From NCBI GenBank assembly GCA_031277925.1, contig JAITLJ010000026.1, positions 1 to 46,972 on the forward strand: a stretch of DNA of 46,972 bases, given 5' to 3'. The notes under the pieces are model-generated. The model was not told the DNA's origin. It searched no databases and saw nothing but the letters and a program-made list of their open reading frames with translations. The translations under genes were made by a program, and so were the position numbers. Shown one piece after another: positions 1 through 9,332 of the stretch (within the stretch, counting starts at the first letter, position 1; each line of letters opens with the position of its first letter). The DNA is from Prevotellaceae bacterium. Lineage in GTDB: Bacteria; Bacteroidota; Bacteroidia; Bacteroidales; UBA932.

Positions 1-52
1 TCGCTGACGATTTATTTCTGTAATATTTTACTTTGTAATATTGTCGTATTTG

Positions 53-275
53 CATAATTTCGGTCGAAATCATCAAAATCATGCGCAGTGAAAGCATAAT
101 TTCGGTCGAAATCATCAAAATCATGCGCAGTGAAAGTATAATTTCGGTCGAAATCATCAAAAACATGCGCAGTGAAAGCATAATTTCGGTCGAAATCATC
201 AAAATCATGCGCAGTGAAAGCATAATTTCGGTCGAAATCATCAAAATCATGCGCAGTGAAAGCATAATTTCGGTC
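53..275. repeat. 42-bp tandem repeat array (about 5.3 copies), unit CATAATTTCGGTCGAAATCATCAAAATCATGCGCAGTGAAAG
   Basis: Unit starts at 53, 95, 137, 179, 221, 263 (constant 42-bp spacing), near-identical copies; each contains the short inverted repeat ATTTCG-GT-CGAAAT. Confidence 0.97.
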
Positions 276-428
276 GGAATAGATTTTATGTTTGACAGTT
301 TATCATTTTTTCTACCAACATTCTATACATAGTGGGACAGGTTTTTCGTCAGTGCAAAAGATACAAAGTTAATACAGAACAGTAAACAATAAAATATAAA
401 ACAATAAACTGCTATATTTTAAAATTTT

Positions 429-992
429 TCACACCGTCATTATTTCTTTTTCTTTCTTTTCCAGTACTTTATCGATTTTTTTATTGATTTCTTCGGTTAT
501 TTTTTGAATTTCGGCTTCAAAGTCTTTTGCCAAATCTAAGGACAGTCCGTCTTTTTGAAGTTTCTTAATAGATTCGATAGCATCGCGGCGCAAATTGCGA
601 ACGGCAACTCTGGCATTTTCGCCTTCGGAGCGTGTTTTTTTTACCAGTTCCTTGCGGCGTTCTTCTGTCAATGGCGGAACATTGATGCGAATTGTTTCTC
701 CGTTGTTTTGAGGATTAAATCCTATATTGGCAACAAGAATCGCTTTTTCAATCACGGGAATCATTGACTTTTCCCATGGCTGAATGCTTATAGTGCGCGC
801 ATCGGGCGATGTAAGACTTGCTACCTGACTGATTGGCACTTTTCGGTCGTAATACTGTACTTCGATATTTGCGAGCATCGACGGATTGGCTTTTCCTGCC
901 CGTATTGAAACAAGTTCATTTTCGAGAAAATCGACTGCTTTTTGCATTTTGTTTTTCGTTGTTTCGATTGTTGCTTTTGCTTTTGATTCCAT
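429..992 (-). CDS. frr: Ribosome recycling factor
   Basis: 187 aa; full-length RRF-like sequence (SIRAGKANPSML, PLTEERRKELVKK, R..RRDAIE). Confidence 0.97.
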   Translation of the reverse strand: MESKAKATIETTKNKMQKAVDFLENELVSIRAGKANPSMLANIEVQYYDRKVPISQVASLTSPDARTISIQPWEKSMIPVIEKAILVANIGFNPQNNGETIRINVPPLTEERRKELVKKTRSEGENARVAVRNLRRDAIESIKKLQKDGLSLDLAKDFEAEIQKITEEINKKIDKVLEKKEKEIMTV

Positions 993-1032
993 ATATTTGT
1001 GCTGTTTTTAATTAGTATTGATTTTATATGTT

Positions 1033-1737
1033 TTAATTCTTTACTGTTGTTCCTGTTTTTTCGCCGTTTATTATTTTCAAAAGGTTTCCTTTTTCATTGA
1101 TATTGAATACTGTTATAGGCAAATTATTTTCACGGCAAAGCGTGAATGCGGTTAGGTCCATTATTTTCAGATTTTTACTGTATGCTTCGTCGAATGTTAA
1201 CGTATCGAATTTGGTTGCCGATTTATCAATTTCCGGATCGGCTGTATAGATTCCGTTTACTCGTGTTCCTTTAAATAAAACATCGCATTTAGTTTCGACT
1301 GCCCGCAGCGCTGCCGCCGAATCGGTAGTGAAAAACGGATTGCCTGTGCCTCCTGCAATTATTACTGCATATCCGGCGTTCATATATTCGATTGCCTTGT
1401 CGCATGAATAATATTCGCATACAGGTTCCATGCGTATTGATGTAAGCGCTTTTGCTTTCTGTCCTGTTGATATTAATATTGACTGCATTGCAATACTGTT
1501 GATTACGGTTGCCAACATTCCCATATAATCGCCTTTTATACGGTCAAAACCGCGCTGTGTTCCTCTTAATCCGCGAAAAATATTTCCGCCTCCGACAACA
1601 ATGGCAATCTGCGTATTATTTTGCACTACGGCTTTTATATCTTCGGCATACTGCAAAATAATTTTTTCGTTAATACCGTATTTATCTGTGCCTTGCAGCG
1701 CTTCGCCGCTCAGTTTCAACAATATTCTTTTATACAT
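1033..1737 (-). CDS. pyrH: UMP kinase
   Basis: 234 aa; YKRILLKLSGEALQG, VVGGGNIFRG, DYMGMLATVINSIAMQ, GTGNPFFTTDSAAALRA motifs; adjacent to frr. Confidence 0.97.
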   Translation of the reverse strand: MYKRILLKLSGEALQGTDKYGINEKIILQYAEDIKAVVQNNTQIAIVVGGGNIFRGLRGTQRGFDRIKGDYMGMLATVINSIAMQSILISTGQKAKALTSIRMEPVCEYYSCDKAIEYMNAGYAVIIAGGTGNPFFTTDSAAALRAVETKCDVLFKGTRVNGIYTADPEIDKSATKFDTLTFDEAYSKNLKIMDLTAFTLCRENNLPITVFNINEKGNLLKIINGEKTGTTVKN

Positions 1738-1973
1738 ATTGAAAGTTTTTATTTTTGCGTAAAATTAGTGTATTTTCAAATAATACCAAATTTTTTTTGA
1801 AAAAATTAAGTTTAAAGTTTATTCGAACTGTCTTAATTTTTAAGATATAAAATATTGTTTTACTTAATTTTGCCTGACATATCATTCGCATGGATGTTTT
1901 GAACATATGCGGTTAGGTTTGTTGAAAGGTAAATATTTGCTTTCATTTTCACTAATATTATGTCATAATTTAA

Positions 1974-4022
1974 TCAGCCTATTGATGTTCCGTTTTGTAC
2001 TTTTCGGCTTGGCTGTATTAAAACTAACTTGCCATCGGCATCTTCGACCGAAAGTATCATTCCTTCGCTCATTATGCCAAGTATTTTTCGCGGTTCAAAG
2101 TTTGCAACAAAGCAAACCTGCGTTCCTGTTAATTTTTCGGGCGAAGGATAAAATTGAGCAATACCCGAAAGTATTGTGCGTGTTCCTGTTCCGTCATTTA
2201 TTGTGAATTGCAAAAGTTTGTCAGATTTGGGAACTTTTTTGCAGTCTGTAACTGTTCCTGCCCGAATGTCATTTTTCATAAAATCATCAAAAGCGATATT
2301 AGGTTTTAATTCATTGGGTTTATAAAAGTTGAGTTCGTTTGCTTTTTTTGTATCCAAAAGTTTTTGAATCTGTTTTGCTATTACATCATCTTCTATTTTT
2401 TCGAACAGCAATTCGATTTTTCCGAGACTGTTTCCCTGTTTTAGCAAGTCTGTTTTTCCAAAACAGTTCCATTTGTATTGAGGAATATTGAGCATTTTCA
2501 GCAGTTTTTGTGCGGTAAAAGGCAAAAATGGTTCTATTGCAATTGTAAGATTTGCACATATTTGCAACGATATTGCGAGTATTGTAGATACTCGTTCCAT
2601 ATCGGTTTTTGCCATTTTCCACGGTTCGGTGTCGGCAAGGTATTTGTTGCCTAAACGCGCAAGGTTCATTGTTTCTTTCAATGCTTCTCTGAAACGGTAC
2701 GTTTCTATTGCCGCTTCGATATTTTGCTTTATTTTAGGAATTTCGGCAAGAACTTCGTTATCATAATCGGTTGTTTGCTTTATTGCGGGAACCTTACTGT
2801 CGAAATATTTTGCCGTAAGAACAAGAGCGCGGTTTACAAAATTTCCGAGTACGGCAACAAGTTCGCTGTTGTTGCGGGTTTGAAAATCTTTCCACGTAAA
2901 ATCATTGTCTTTTGTTTCAGGAGCATTTGCACATAATACATATCTCAAAACATCTTCTTTGCCTTTAAATTCTTCCAGATATTCGTGCAGCCACACTGCC
3001 CAATTGCGCGAAGTAGATAATTTGTCGCCTTCGAGATTCAAAAATTCATTTGCAGGAACATTGTCGGGTAAGATATATTCTCCATGCGCTTTAAGCATCG
3101 CAGGAAAAACGATGCAATGAAAAACGATGTTGTCTTTTCCAATAAAATGTACGAGTTTTGTTTCATCATCTTTCCAGTATTTTTCCCATTTTTCGGGTAA
3201 AAGTTCAACAGTGTTTGAGATATATCCTATCGGCGCGTCAAACCATACGTATAAAACTTTGCCCTGCGCTCCTTCAACAGGAACAGGAACTCCCCAATCC
3301 AAATCGCGACTTACGGCGCGCGGCTGCAATCCTAAATCAATCCACGATTTACACTGTCCGTAAACATTGGTTTTCCATTCTTTGTGATTTTGCAAAATCC
3401 ATTCTTTGAAAAAATCTTCATATTCGTTCAGCGGCAAATACCAGTGTGATGTTTCGCGCAATGTTGGCGTGCTGCCGCTGATTGTCGAATGTGGATTTTT
3501 CAGTTCCATTGGGCTAAGCGTTGAACCACATTTTTCGCACTGGTCGCCATAAGCGTTTTCGTTGCCGCAATGCGGACAAACGCCTGTGATATAACGGTCG
3601 GCAAGAAACTGATGCGCTTCTTCATCGTAATATTGCTCGCTTGTTTTTTCAATAAACTTGCCAGTATCGTACAGTTTTCTGAAAAAATCGGATGCTGTTT
3701 TACGATGAGTTTCAGAACTTGTGCGCGAATAAATATCAAATGAAACGCCAAAATCTTCGAACGATTTTTTTATTATTGAATGATATTTATCAACAATATC
3801 CTGAGGTTTAACGCCTTCTTTACGGGCTTTAATGGTAATCGGAACGCCATGTTCATCGCTGCCTCCGATAAATATTACATCTTCGCCTTTTGAGCGCAAA
3901 TATCTGGCATATATATCGGCAGGAACGTAAACGCCAGCAAGGTGTCCTATGTGTATCGGACCATTTGCATAAGGCAATGCCGAAGTTATCAAATATCGTT
4001 TGGGTTTGTTCTTCATATACAT
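1974..4022 (-). CDS. metG: Methionyl-tRNA synthetase with C-terminal tRNA-binding domain
   Basis: 682 aa; [16 protein letters not shown] (HIGH), [18 protein letters not shown] zinc knuckle, C-terminal OB-fold domain [11 protein letters not shown]... Confidence 0.97.
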   Translation of the reverse strand: MYMKNKPKRYLITSALPYANGPIHIGHLAGVYVPADIYARYLRSKGEDVIFIGGSDEHGVPITIKARKEGVKPQDIVDKYHSIIKKSFEDFGVSFDIYSRTSSETHRKTASDFFRKLYDTGKFIEKTSEQYYDEEAHQFLADRYITGVCPHCGNENAYGDQCEKCGSTLSPMELKNPHSTISGSTPTLRETSHWYLPLNEYEDFFKEWILQNHKEWKTNVYGQCKSWIDLGLQPRAVSRDLDWGVPVPVEGAQGKVLYVWFDAPIGYISNTVELLPEKWEKYWKDDETKLVHFIGKDNIVFHCIVFPAMLKAHGEYILPDNVPANEFLNLEGDKLSTSRNWAVWLHEYLEEFKGKEDVLRYVLCANAPETKDNDFTWKDFQTRNNSELVAVLGNFVNRALVLTAKYFDSKVPAIKQTTDYDNEVLAEIPKIKQNIEAAIETYRFREALKETMNLARLGNKYLADTEPWKMAKTDMERVSTILAISLQICANLTIAIEPFLPFTAQKLLKMLNIPQYKWNCFGKTDLLKQGNSLGKIELLFEKIEDDVIAKQIQKLLDTKKANELNFYKPNELKPNIAFDDFMKNDIRAGTVTDCKKVPKSDKLLQFTINDGTGTRTILSGIAQFYPSPEKLTGTQVCFVANFEPRKILGIMSEGMILSVEDADGKLVLIQPSRKVQNGTSIG

Positions 4023-4162
4023 AATAAATTAATTTGCAAAGTTACATTAATTTTCCCAATCATACGCAGATGGCAAATTTGGCTATTTTTTTGAAGATAT
4101 ATGAAAAAAGCCTGATCTTCCTTTATTATAAAACTTATCGGATGTTTTTATCTGCCGATAAA

Positions 4163-4285
4163 GATGTCCCGCTAGGGACTGAATATTAGTAGAAATTTTG
4201 CAGCAAACAACGGTTACGTGCGGAACGCCGGCGGTGTTTCAAGTCATTTGCGGTAAATCCGCACGTAATGCACGGAGAGATTTCG
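4163..4285 (+). repeat. Dispersed intergenic hairpin element, copy 1
   Basis: GTCCCGCTAGGGACTGAATATTAGTAGAAATTTTGCAGCA followed by perfect 11-bp inverted repeat TTACGTGCGGA (4214-4224)/TCCGCACGTAA (4258-4268). Confidence 0.9.
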
Positions 4286-4348
4286 TTTTTACCTTAATTG
4301 TTCTTTAAATCTTAAATTCTTAAATTTTAAATCTTTAAATTACGGAGC

Positions 4349-4470
4349 CTGTCCCGCTATGGACAAAATGTTGGTAGAAATTTTGCAGCAGAAAAGTTTA
4401 CGTGCGGAGCGCCGGCGGTGTTTCAAGTCATTTGCGGTTAATCCGCACGTAATATACACAAAGAAATGTT
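4349..4470 (+). repeat. Dispersed intergenic hairpin element, copy 2
   Basis: CCTGTCCCGCTATGGACAAAATGTTGGTAGAAATTTTGCAGCA then TTACGTGCGGA (4398-4408)/TCCGCACGTAA (4442-4452); near-identical to copy 1. Confidence 0.9.
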
Positions 4471-4662
4471 GATAGAAATTTTATGGAATGTCCTGCTTTG
4501 CAGGCGGCAGCGGCGGCGTGCTTCCTGTTCCTCAGGTCGCCGACCCGCGGTTACGAAAATTACGGCTTTCAGCTTGTTGCGCAGGAATAGTTTTTGTATT
4601 ATTAAATCTTTAAATTACGAAGCATTTTAATTATTTTTTATTCGTAATCTGTAATTTCTTTT

Positions 4663-4670
4663 TACCTTTG
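4663..4670 (+). promoter_or_regulatory. Bacteroidetes-type -7 element TACCTTTG upstream of V-ATPase operon
   Basis: TAnnTTTG motif about 40 bp upstream of the subunit E start codon. Confidence 0.45.
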
Positions 4671-4710
4671 TTCTCAAATTCCTAACTTTATTTTAATATA
4701 TTAATATTAT

Positions 4711-5331
4711 ATGCAAAACAAACTCCAAGAATTAACAGAAAAGCTGTACAGAGAAGGCTTGTCGAAAGGACAAAACGAAGCCGAAGCACTTTTGGCTAAT
4801 GCCAGACTCGAAGCAAAAAAAATTATAGATGATGCCAAACAGCAGGCAGAATCAATAATCAGCGCAGCCAACAGGTCGGCAGCCGAAACAAAGAAAAACG
4901 CCGATGCCGAAATAGTTATGGTTTCGCGACAGGTAATTGCGCAAGTTAAACAAAGCGTAGAAACTCTAATCACGGCCAAAGCGGTTACGCCTGTTACAAA
5001 TGCCTCAATGAACGATATTTCCTTTGTGCAGGCGCTTATAAAAACTGCCGTTGAAAGTTTCAAAGTTGATAACCAAAATGCCGCAGAATTAAATATTTTA
5101 TTGCCCGAATCAAAACAAAAAGAATTTGAACAGTTCATAAACAACGCCGCAATAAAGCAACTTAACGAAGGCAAAACGGAATTTACTTTTTCTAAAAACA
5201 TAAAATCAGGATTCAGAATTGAATCAAAAAACAGCGGATATTACATTAGTTTTACCGAACAGGATTTTTTGAATCTTTTCAGCGAATACATGCGTCCTAA
5301 AATGAGGAAATTGCTTTTTGGACAAGAATAA
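4711..5331 (+). CDS. V-type ATP synthase subunit E
   Basis: 206 aa; coiled-coil E-subunit-like N-terminus (EALLANARLEAKKIIDDAKQQAESII), first gene of V-ATPase operon. Confidence 0.85.
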   Translation: MQNKLQELTEKLYREGLSKGQNEAEALLANARLEAKKIIDDAKQQAESIISAANRSAAETKKNADAEIVMVSRQVIAQVKQSVETLITAKAVTPVTNASMNDISFVQALIKTAVESFKVDNQNAAELNILLPESKQKEFEQFINNAAIKQLNEGKTEFTFSKNIKSGFRIESKNSGYYISFTEQDFLNLFSEYMRPKMRKLLFGQE

Positions 5332-5335
5332 AAAC

Positions 5336-6211
5336 ATGTTCATTATGAAACGAGAATATCCTTGTCTTATATCGAGTTTGCCTGAATTGATAATAGATTT
5401 TGATGCGAAAAAATTCGATTTTGACGCCTTGCGCAAAGAAGTCGAAGAAAGCGTACATCCTGACGATTATCAACTGGTCGAAGTTTTGTTTTATCCTTAC
5501 GACAATCAAAATCTTATCAATACCTTATTGCAAAAAAACATCGCTTTTTATCGAAGAGGAAATTTTGGACAAAACAGCCTTAATGAAAAAATCAAAAATC
5601 GCCGCGGCTTGCCAAAATACATGCACGATTTTATTGAAATTTTTGAAAATGATAAAAATGAAGATTACCCTGATGACATACTGAAACTGTACGAACGCGA
5701 CAGGGAAACTTTGCTTCAAACACTGTTTTATGACGAAATTTTGCAACTGAAAAACGCATTTATACGCCAATGGTTTACCTTCGACCGAGATTTGCGTAAC
5801 ATACAGACAGCCATAACGGCAAGACGTTTGCACATGGATGCATCCTGTTATTTTGTCGGAAAAAATGCCGAGATTTTTGCCAAAAGTACGGCGGCGGATT
5901 TTGGTCTTGGCAGCGAAATAGAATGGATACATAAAATCATACAAATTGCCGAAATAACCGATGCTTACGAGCGCGAACGCAAAATTGACATGTTCAGATG
6001 GGAAAAAATTGACGAAATATCGGTGTACAATTATTTTGACATCGATGCCGTTCTGGCTTTCATGCAAAAGGCGGATATTGTTGAACGCTGGCTGTCGCTC
6101 GACAAACAAACAGGCAAAGAAATGTTCAAAAAACTTATCAACGACTTAATGAAAACCTGCGACACGCAAAAAGTTTTTAATAAAAAAGACATAAAAATAT
6201 CGAAAAAATAA
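5336..6211 (+). CDS. DUF2764 family protein (V-ATPase operon, C-subunit-like)
   Basis: Position between E and A as in Bacteroidetes V-ATPase operons; YPCLISSLPELIIDFDAKKFDFDALRKEV. Upstream start in the ORF track overlaps subunit E; ATG at 5336 or 5345 more likely. Confidence 0.75.
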   Translation: MFIMKREYPCLISSLPELIIDFDAKKFDFDALRKEVEESVHPDDYQLVEVLFYPYDNQNLINTLLQKNIAFYRRGNFGQNSLNEKIKNRRGLPKYMHDFIEIFENDKNEDYPDDILKLYERDRETLLQTLFYDEILQLKNAFIRQWFTFDRDLRNIQTAITARRLHMDASCYFVGKNAEIFAKSTAADFGLGSEIEWIHKIIQIAEITDAYERERKIDMFRWEKIDEISVYNYFDIDAVLAFMQKADIVERWLSLDKQTGKEMFKKLINDLMKTCDTQKVFNKKDIKISKK

Positions 6212-6219
6212 GAATATAA

Positions 6220-7977
6220 ATGAAAACAACAGGACAAGTAACAAGAATTATTGCCAATCTTGTGTCGGTAAAAGTTAACGGACCGGTTGCGCAAAACGAA
6301 GTTTGCTATATAAAATTAGGCAACATAAAATTGATGGCAGACGTTATAAAAGTTGATGGCGAAAAAGTGCAGGTGCAGGTATATGAAAGCACCCGCGGAT
6401 TAAGCACAGGCTGCGAAGTAGAATTTCAGGGACACATGCTCGAAGCAACGCTTGGACCCGGATTGCTGTCGAGTAATTATGACGGACTGCAAAACAATCT
6501 GGCATCAATGACAGGCGTATTTCTGAAACGCGGCGAATACACTGCGCCGCTCGACAATGATAAAGAATGGGATTTCACGCCTATTGCCAAAGTCGGAAAC
6601 GAAGTTACGGCTGCCGACTGGATAGGCGAAGTTACCGAAGGATGGCTGAAACATAAAATCATGGTGCCGTTCAAACTTCAAGGCAAATACAAAGTGAAAA
6701 CCATAGCCGGCGAAGGCTTGTATAAAATTAATGACCGAATTGCCATTATTACAGACGAAAACGGCAACGACCACGACATAACAATGGTGCAACGCTGGCC
6801 TGTAAAACAGGCAATAACGGCATATAAGGAAAAACCTCGACCTTTCAGGATAATGGAAACAGGCGTTCGTATTATCGACACCTTTAATCCCATAGCCGAA
6901 GGCGGAACAGGATTTATACCCGGACCTTTCGGCTGTGGCAAAACAGTATTACAGCACGCTTTGGCAAAACAAGCCAGCGCCGACATTATCATAAATGCAG
7001 CCTGCGGCGAACGCGCCAACGAGGTGGTTGAAATATTTACAGAATTTCCCGAACTCAACGACCCGCGCACAGGTCGCAAACTGATGGAACGCACAATTAT
7101 AATATGCAATACATCAAACATGCCTGTTTCGGCGCGCGAAGCATCGGTTTATACGGCAATGACAATTGCCGAATATTACCGCGCAATGGGTTTCAAAATT
7201 CTTTTGCTTGCCGATTCAACATCGCGCTGGGCGCAGGCTTTGCGCGAAATGAGCAATCGACTTGAAGAACTGCCCGGAGCCGACGCCTTTCCAATGGACT
7301 TGTCGGCAATTATCTCAAACTTCTACTCGCGCGCAGGACTTGTTTACCTCAACAACGGACAGACAGGCTCGGTTACTTTCATCGGAACTGTATCGCCTGC
7401 CGGAGGCAACCTGAAAGAACCTGTTACCGAATCTACAAAAAAAGCGGCGCGCTGTTTTTACGCCCTGGCGCAAAGCAGAGCCGACAGCAAACGCTATCCT
7501 GCCGTTGACCCTGTTGACAGTTATTCCAAATACCTCGAATATCCCGAAATTTGCGAATATCTTAACAGCACAATCAGCGAAAACTGGACAGCAAACGTTA
7601 GCGAAGGCAAAAATATAGTTTTGCGCGGACGCGAAGCCTACGAACAAATAAACATTCTGGGCGACGACAGCGTTCCTGTTGAATACCACGACCGCTTCTG
7701 GAAATCGGAACTTATTGACTATATTATCCTGCAACAGGACGCTTTTGATGAAATAGATGCTTCGGCGCCGCTGAAACGGCAACAGTTTATGTTTGAAAAA
7801 GTGCTTGATATATGTCGAACAAAATTTACATTCGATAATTTTAACGAATGTATAGATTTTTACAAACATATAATCAATAATATGCGGCAAATGAATTACA
7901 GCGTATTCCAAAGCGACGAATTTAAAAATTATGAAACACAGTTGAACGAGCATATAAACGAAAGACGAACAGAATAA
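6220..7977 (+). CDS. atpA: V-type ATP synthase subunit A (catalytic)
   Basis: 585 aa; Walker A PGPFGCGKTVLQ, GERANEVVE, DSTSRWAQALREMSNRLEELPG. Confidence 0.97.
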   Translation: MKTTGQVTRIIANLVSVKVNGPVAQNEVCYIKLGNIKLMADVIKVDGEKVQVQVYESTRGLSTGCEVEFQGHMLEATLGPGLLSSNYDGLQNNLASMTGVFLKRGEYTAPLDNDKEWDFTPIAKVGNEVTAADWIGEVTEGWLKHKIMVPFKLQGKYKVKTIAGEGLYKINDRIAIITDENGNDHDITMVQRWPVKQAITAYKEKPRPFRIMETGVRIIDTFNPIAEGGTGFIPGPFGCGKTVLQHALAKQASADIIINAACGERANEVVEIFTEFPELNDPRTGRKLMERTIIICNTSNMPVSAREASVYTAMTIAEYYRAMGFKILLLADSTSRWAQALREMSNRLEELPGADAFPMDLSAIISNFYSRAGLVYLNNGQTGSVTFIGTVSPAGGNLKEPVTESTKKAARCFYALAQSRADSKRYPAVDPVDSYSKYLEYPEICEYLNSTISENWTANVSEGKNIVLRGREAYEQINILGDDSVPVEYHDRFWKSELIDYIILQQDAFDEIDASAPLKRQQFMFEKVLDICRTKFTFDNFNECIDFYKHIINNMRQMNYSVFQSDEFKNYETQLNEHINERRTE

Positions 7978-8122
7978 TACAAAACATTGGGACGATACGA
8001 AATTGTCGTCTGTTGCCATGCAGATACGTAAAAAATGACAGCAGAATATCAAATATCACAGCGCTGTGGCGTTCCGAAAAACGGAAATGGCAGCTTGGCA
8101 GTGTTGCTGCAAGGGCAAAATA

Positions 8123-8370
8123 GACCTCGGCGGTGGTTTGCAGCGTTGCCGCAAGTAAGAAAAAGGTCTTGACGGCGTTTGCGAAAGCATTCGCAAGTAA
8201 GAAAAAGGTCTTGACGCGTTTGCGGAAGCATCCGCAAGCATGAAAAAGGTCTTGACGGCGTTTGCGGAAGCATCCGCAAGCATGAAAAAGGTCTTGACGC
8301 GTTTGCGGAAGCATCCGCAAGCATGAAAAAGATCTCGGCGGCGTTTGCGGAAGCATCCGCAAGTAAGAAA
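8123..8370. repeat. Tandem hairpin repeat array, alternating 42/41 bp, about 6 copies
   Basis: Unit AAAAAGGTCTTGACG(G)CGTTTGCGGAAGCATCCGCAAGCATG; GGTCTT-equivalents at 8123, 8165, 8207, 8248, 8290, 8331. Each full unit has hairpin TTGCGGA-AGCA-TCCGCAA. Confidence 0.95.
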
Positions 8371-8453
8371 TTTGAAAGTAAAATCCCAAAATTAGAGCAA
8401 TATGTATTGAATATTGATGAAAAGAAAAATTTGAATATACATTAGTAGGATAA

Positions 8454-9314
8454 ATGGAAGTATTACAAAAAGGTTGGCATAATAAATTGAATAGTTTGTT
8501 TCAGAATGTCCATTCTGAATTGACTATTTCAAGCCCGTACATTTCTGACGGCGGCGCTGATTTTTTAATAAAAGCTATTCCAAAAGAGTTTAAAGAAAAA
8601 GGATTGGTGAAATTTATTACCAACTTGTCGTCAAAAAATATTTATCAGGGAGCAACAAATCCTTATTCATTTAAGAAAATATTTGAAAACGTAAATCTTG
8701 TACAAATTTTTCATTTGCCGAATTTACACGCAAAGGTTTATATTCAAGACAATAAAGAGGCAATCATAACTTCGGGAAATTTAACGGCAGGTGGACTTTT
8801 CAACAACTATGAATATGGTACATATATCTTTGACAAAAAAGTAGTTTCATTAATAAAAAACGACTTAACAGATTATGGAAATTTAGGCGCTTTAGTAAAT
8901 CTTAATGACATTCTCAATTATTGTAATTTGACAGAAAAAGTCAAGGATATATATCACAAAAAAGAAAAACATAAAAGCAAAGAACTTGATACTTTATTAA
9001 ACAAAGCAATAAATGAAGCAGACGAAAAATTAATTGAATTAAAAATTACAGATGGAAAGATTCATACCGTATTTGAAAAAACCATTACTTACCTTTTGAA
9101 GCAAAATGGAGCATTAGAACAAACCGATATAAATAATTTATTAAAAGAAATTCATCCTGATTTGTGTGATGATGTTGACAGAGTAATAAATGGTGTACAC
9201 TTTGGCAAAAAATGGAAACATGCAGCAAGAACAGCAATACAAATGTTAAAAAAACAAGGATTGGTAGAAAAACAAAACAATAAATGGATATTATTAAATC
9301 AAATAAACAATTAA
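8454..9314 (+). CDS. PLD-like (HKD) domain protein, candidate nuclease, with C-terminal winged-helix-like region
   Basis: 286 aa; LHAKVYIQDNKEAIITSGNLTAGG (HxK...SGN motif) and DLCDDVDRVINGVHFGKKWKHAARTAIQMLKKQGLVE C-terminus reminiscent of restriction-enzyme-associated domains. Confidence 0.75.
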   Translation: MEVLQKGWHNKLNSLFQNVHSELTISSPYISDGGADFLIKAIPKEFKEKGLVKFITNLSSKNIYQGATNPYSFKKIFENVNLVQIFHLPNLHAKVYIQDNKEAIITSGNLTAGGLFNNYEYGTYIFDKKVVSLIKNDLTDYGNLGALVNLNDILNYCNLTEKVKDIYHKKEKHKSKELDTLLNKAINEADEKLIELKITDGKIHTVFEKTITYLLKQNGALEQTDINNLLKEIHPDLCDDVDRVINGVHFGKKWKHAARTAIQMLKKQGLVEKQNNKWILLNQINN

Positions 9315-9332
9315 ACAAATAAAATATAATAT

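Noticed and set aside
53-275. CRISPR array
   Set aside because: Repeats are contiguous with no unique spacers and no cas genes in the window; same for 8123-8370 and 25361-25555.
7315-8052. 245-aa minus-strand ORF antisense to atpA
   Set aside because: Antisense overlap with a strongly conserved subunit A gene; no recognisable protein features.
7922-8389. Minus-strand ORF of 155 aa and overlapping frames (LRMLPQT repeats)
   Set aside because: Open frames generated by the tandem hairpin array on the strand opposite the V-ATPase operon; frame breaks every 41/42 bp on either strand.
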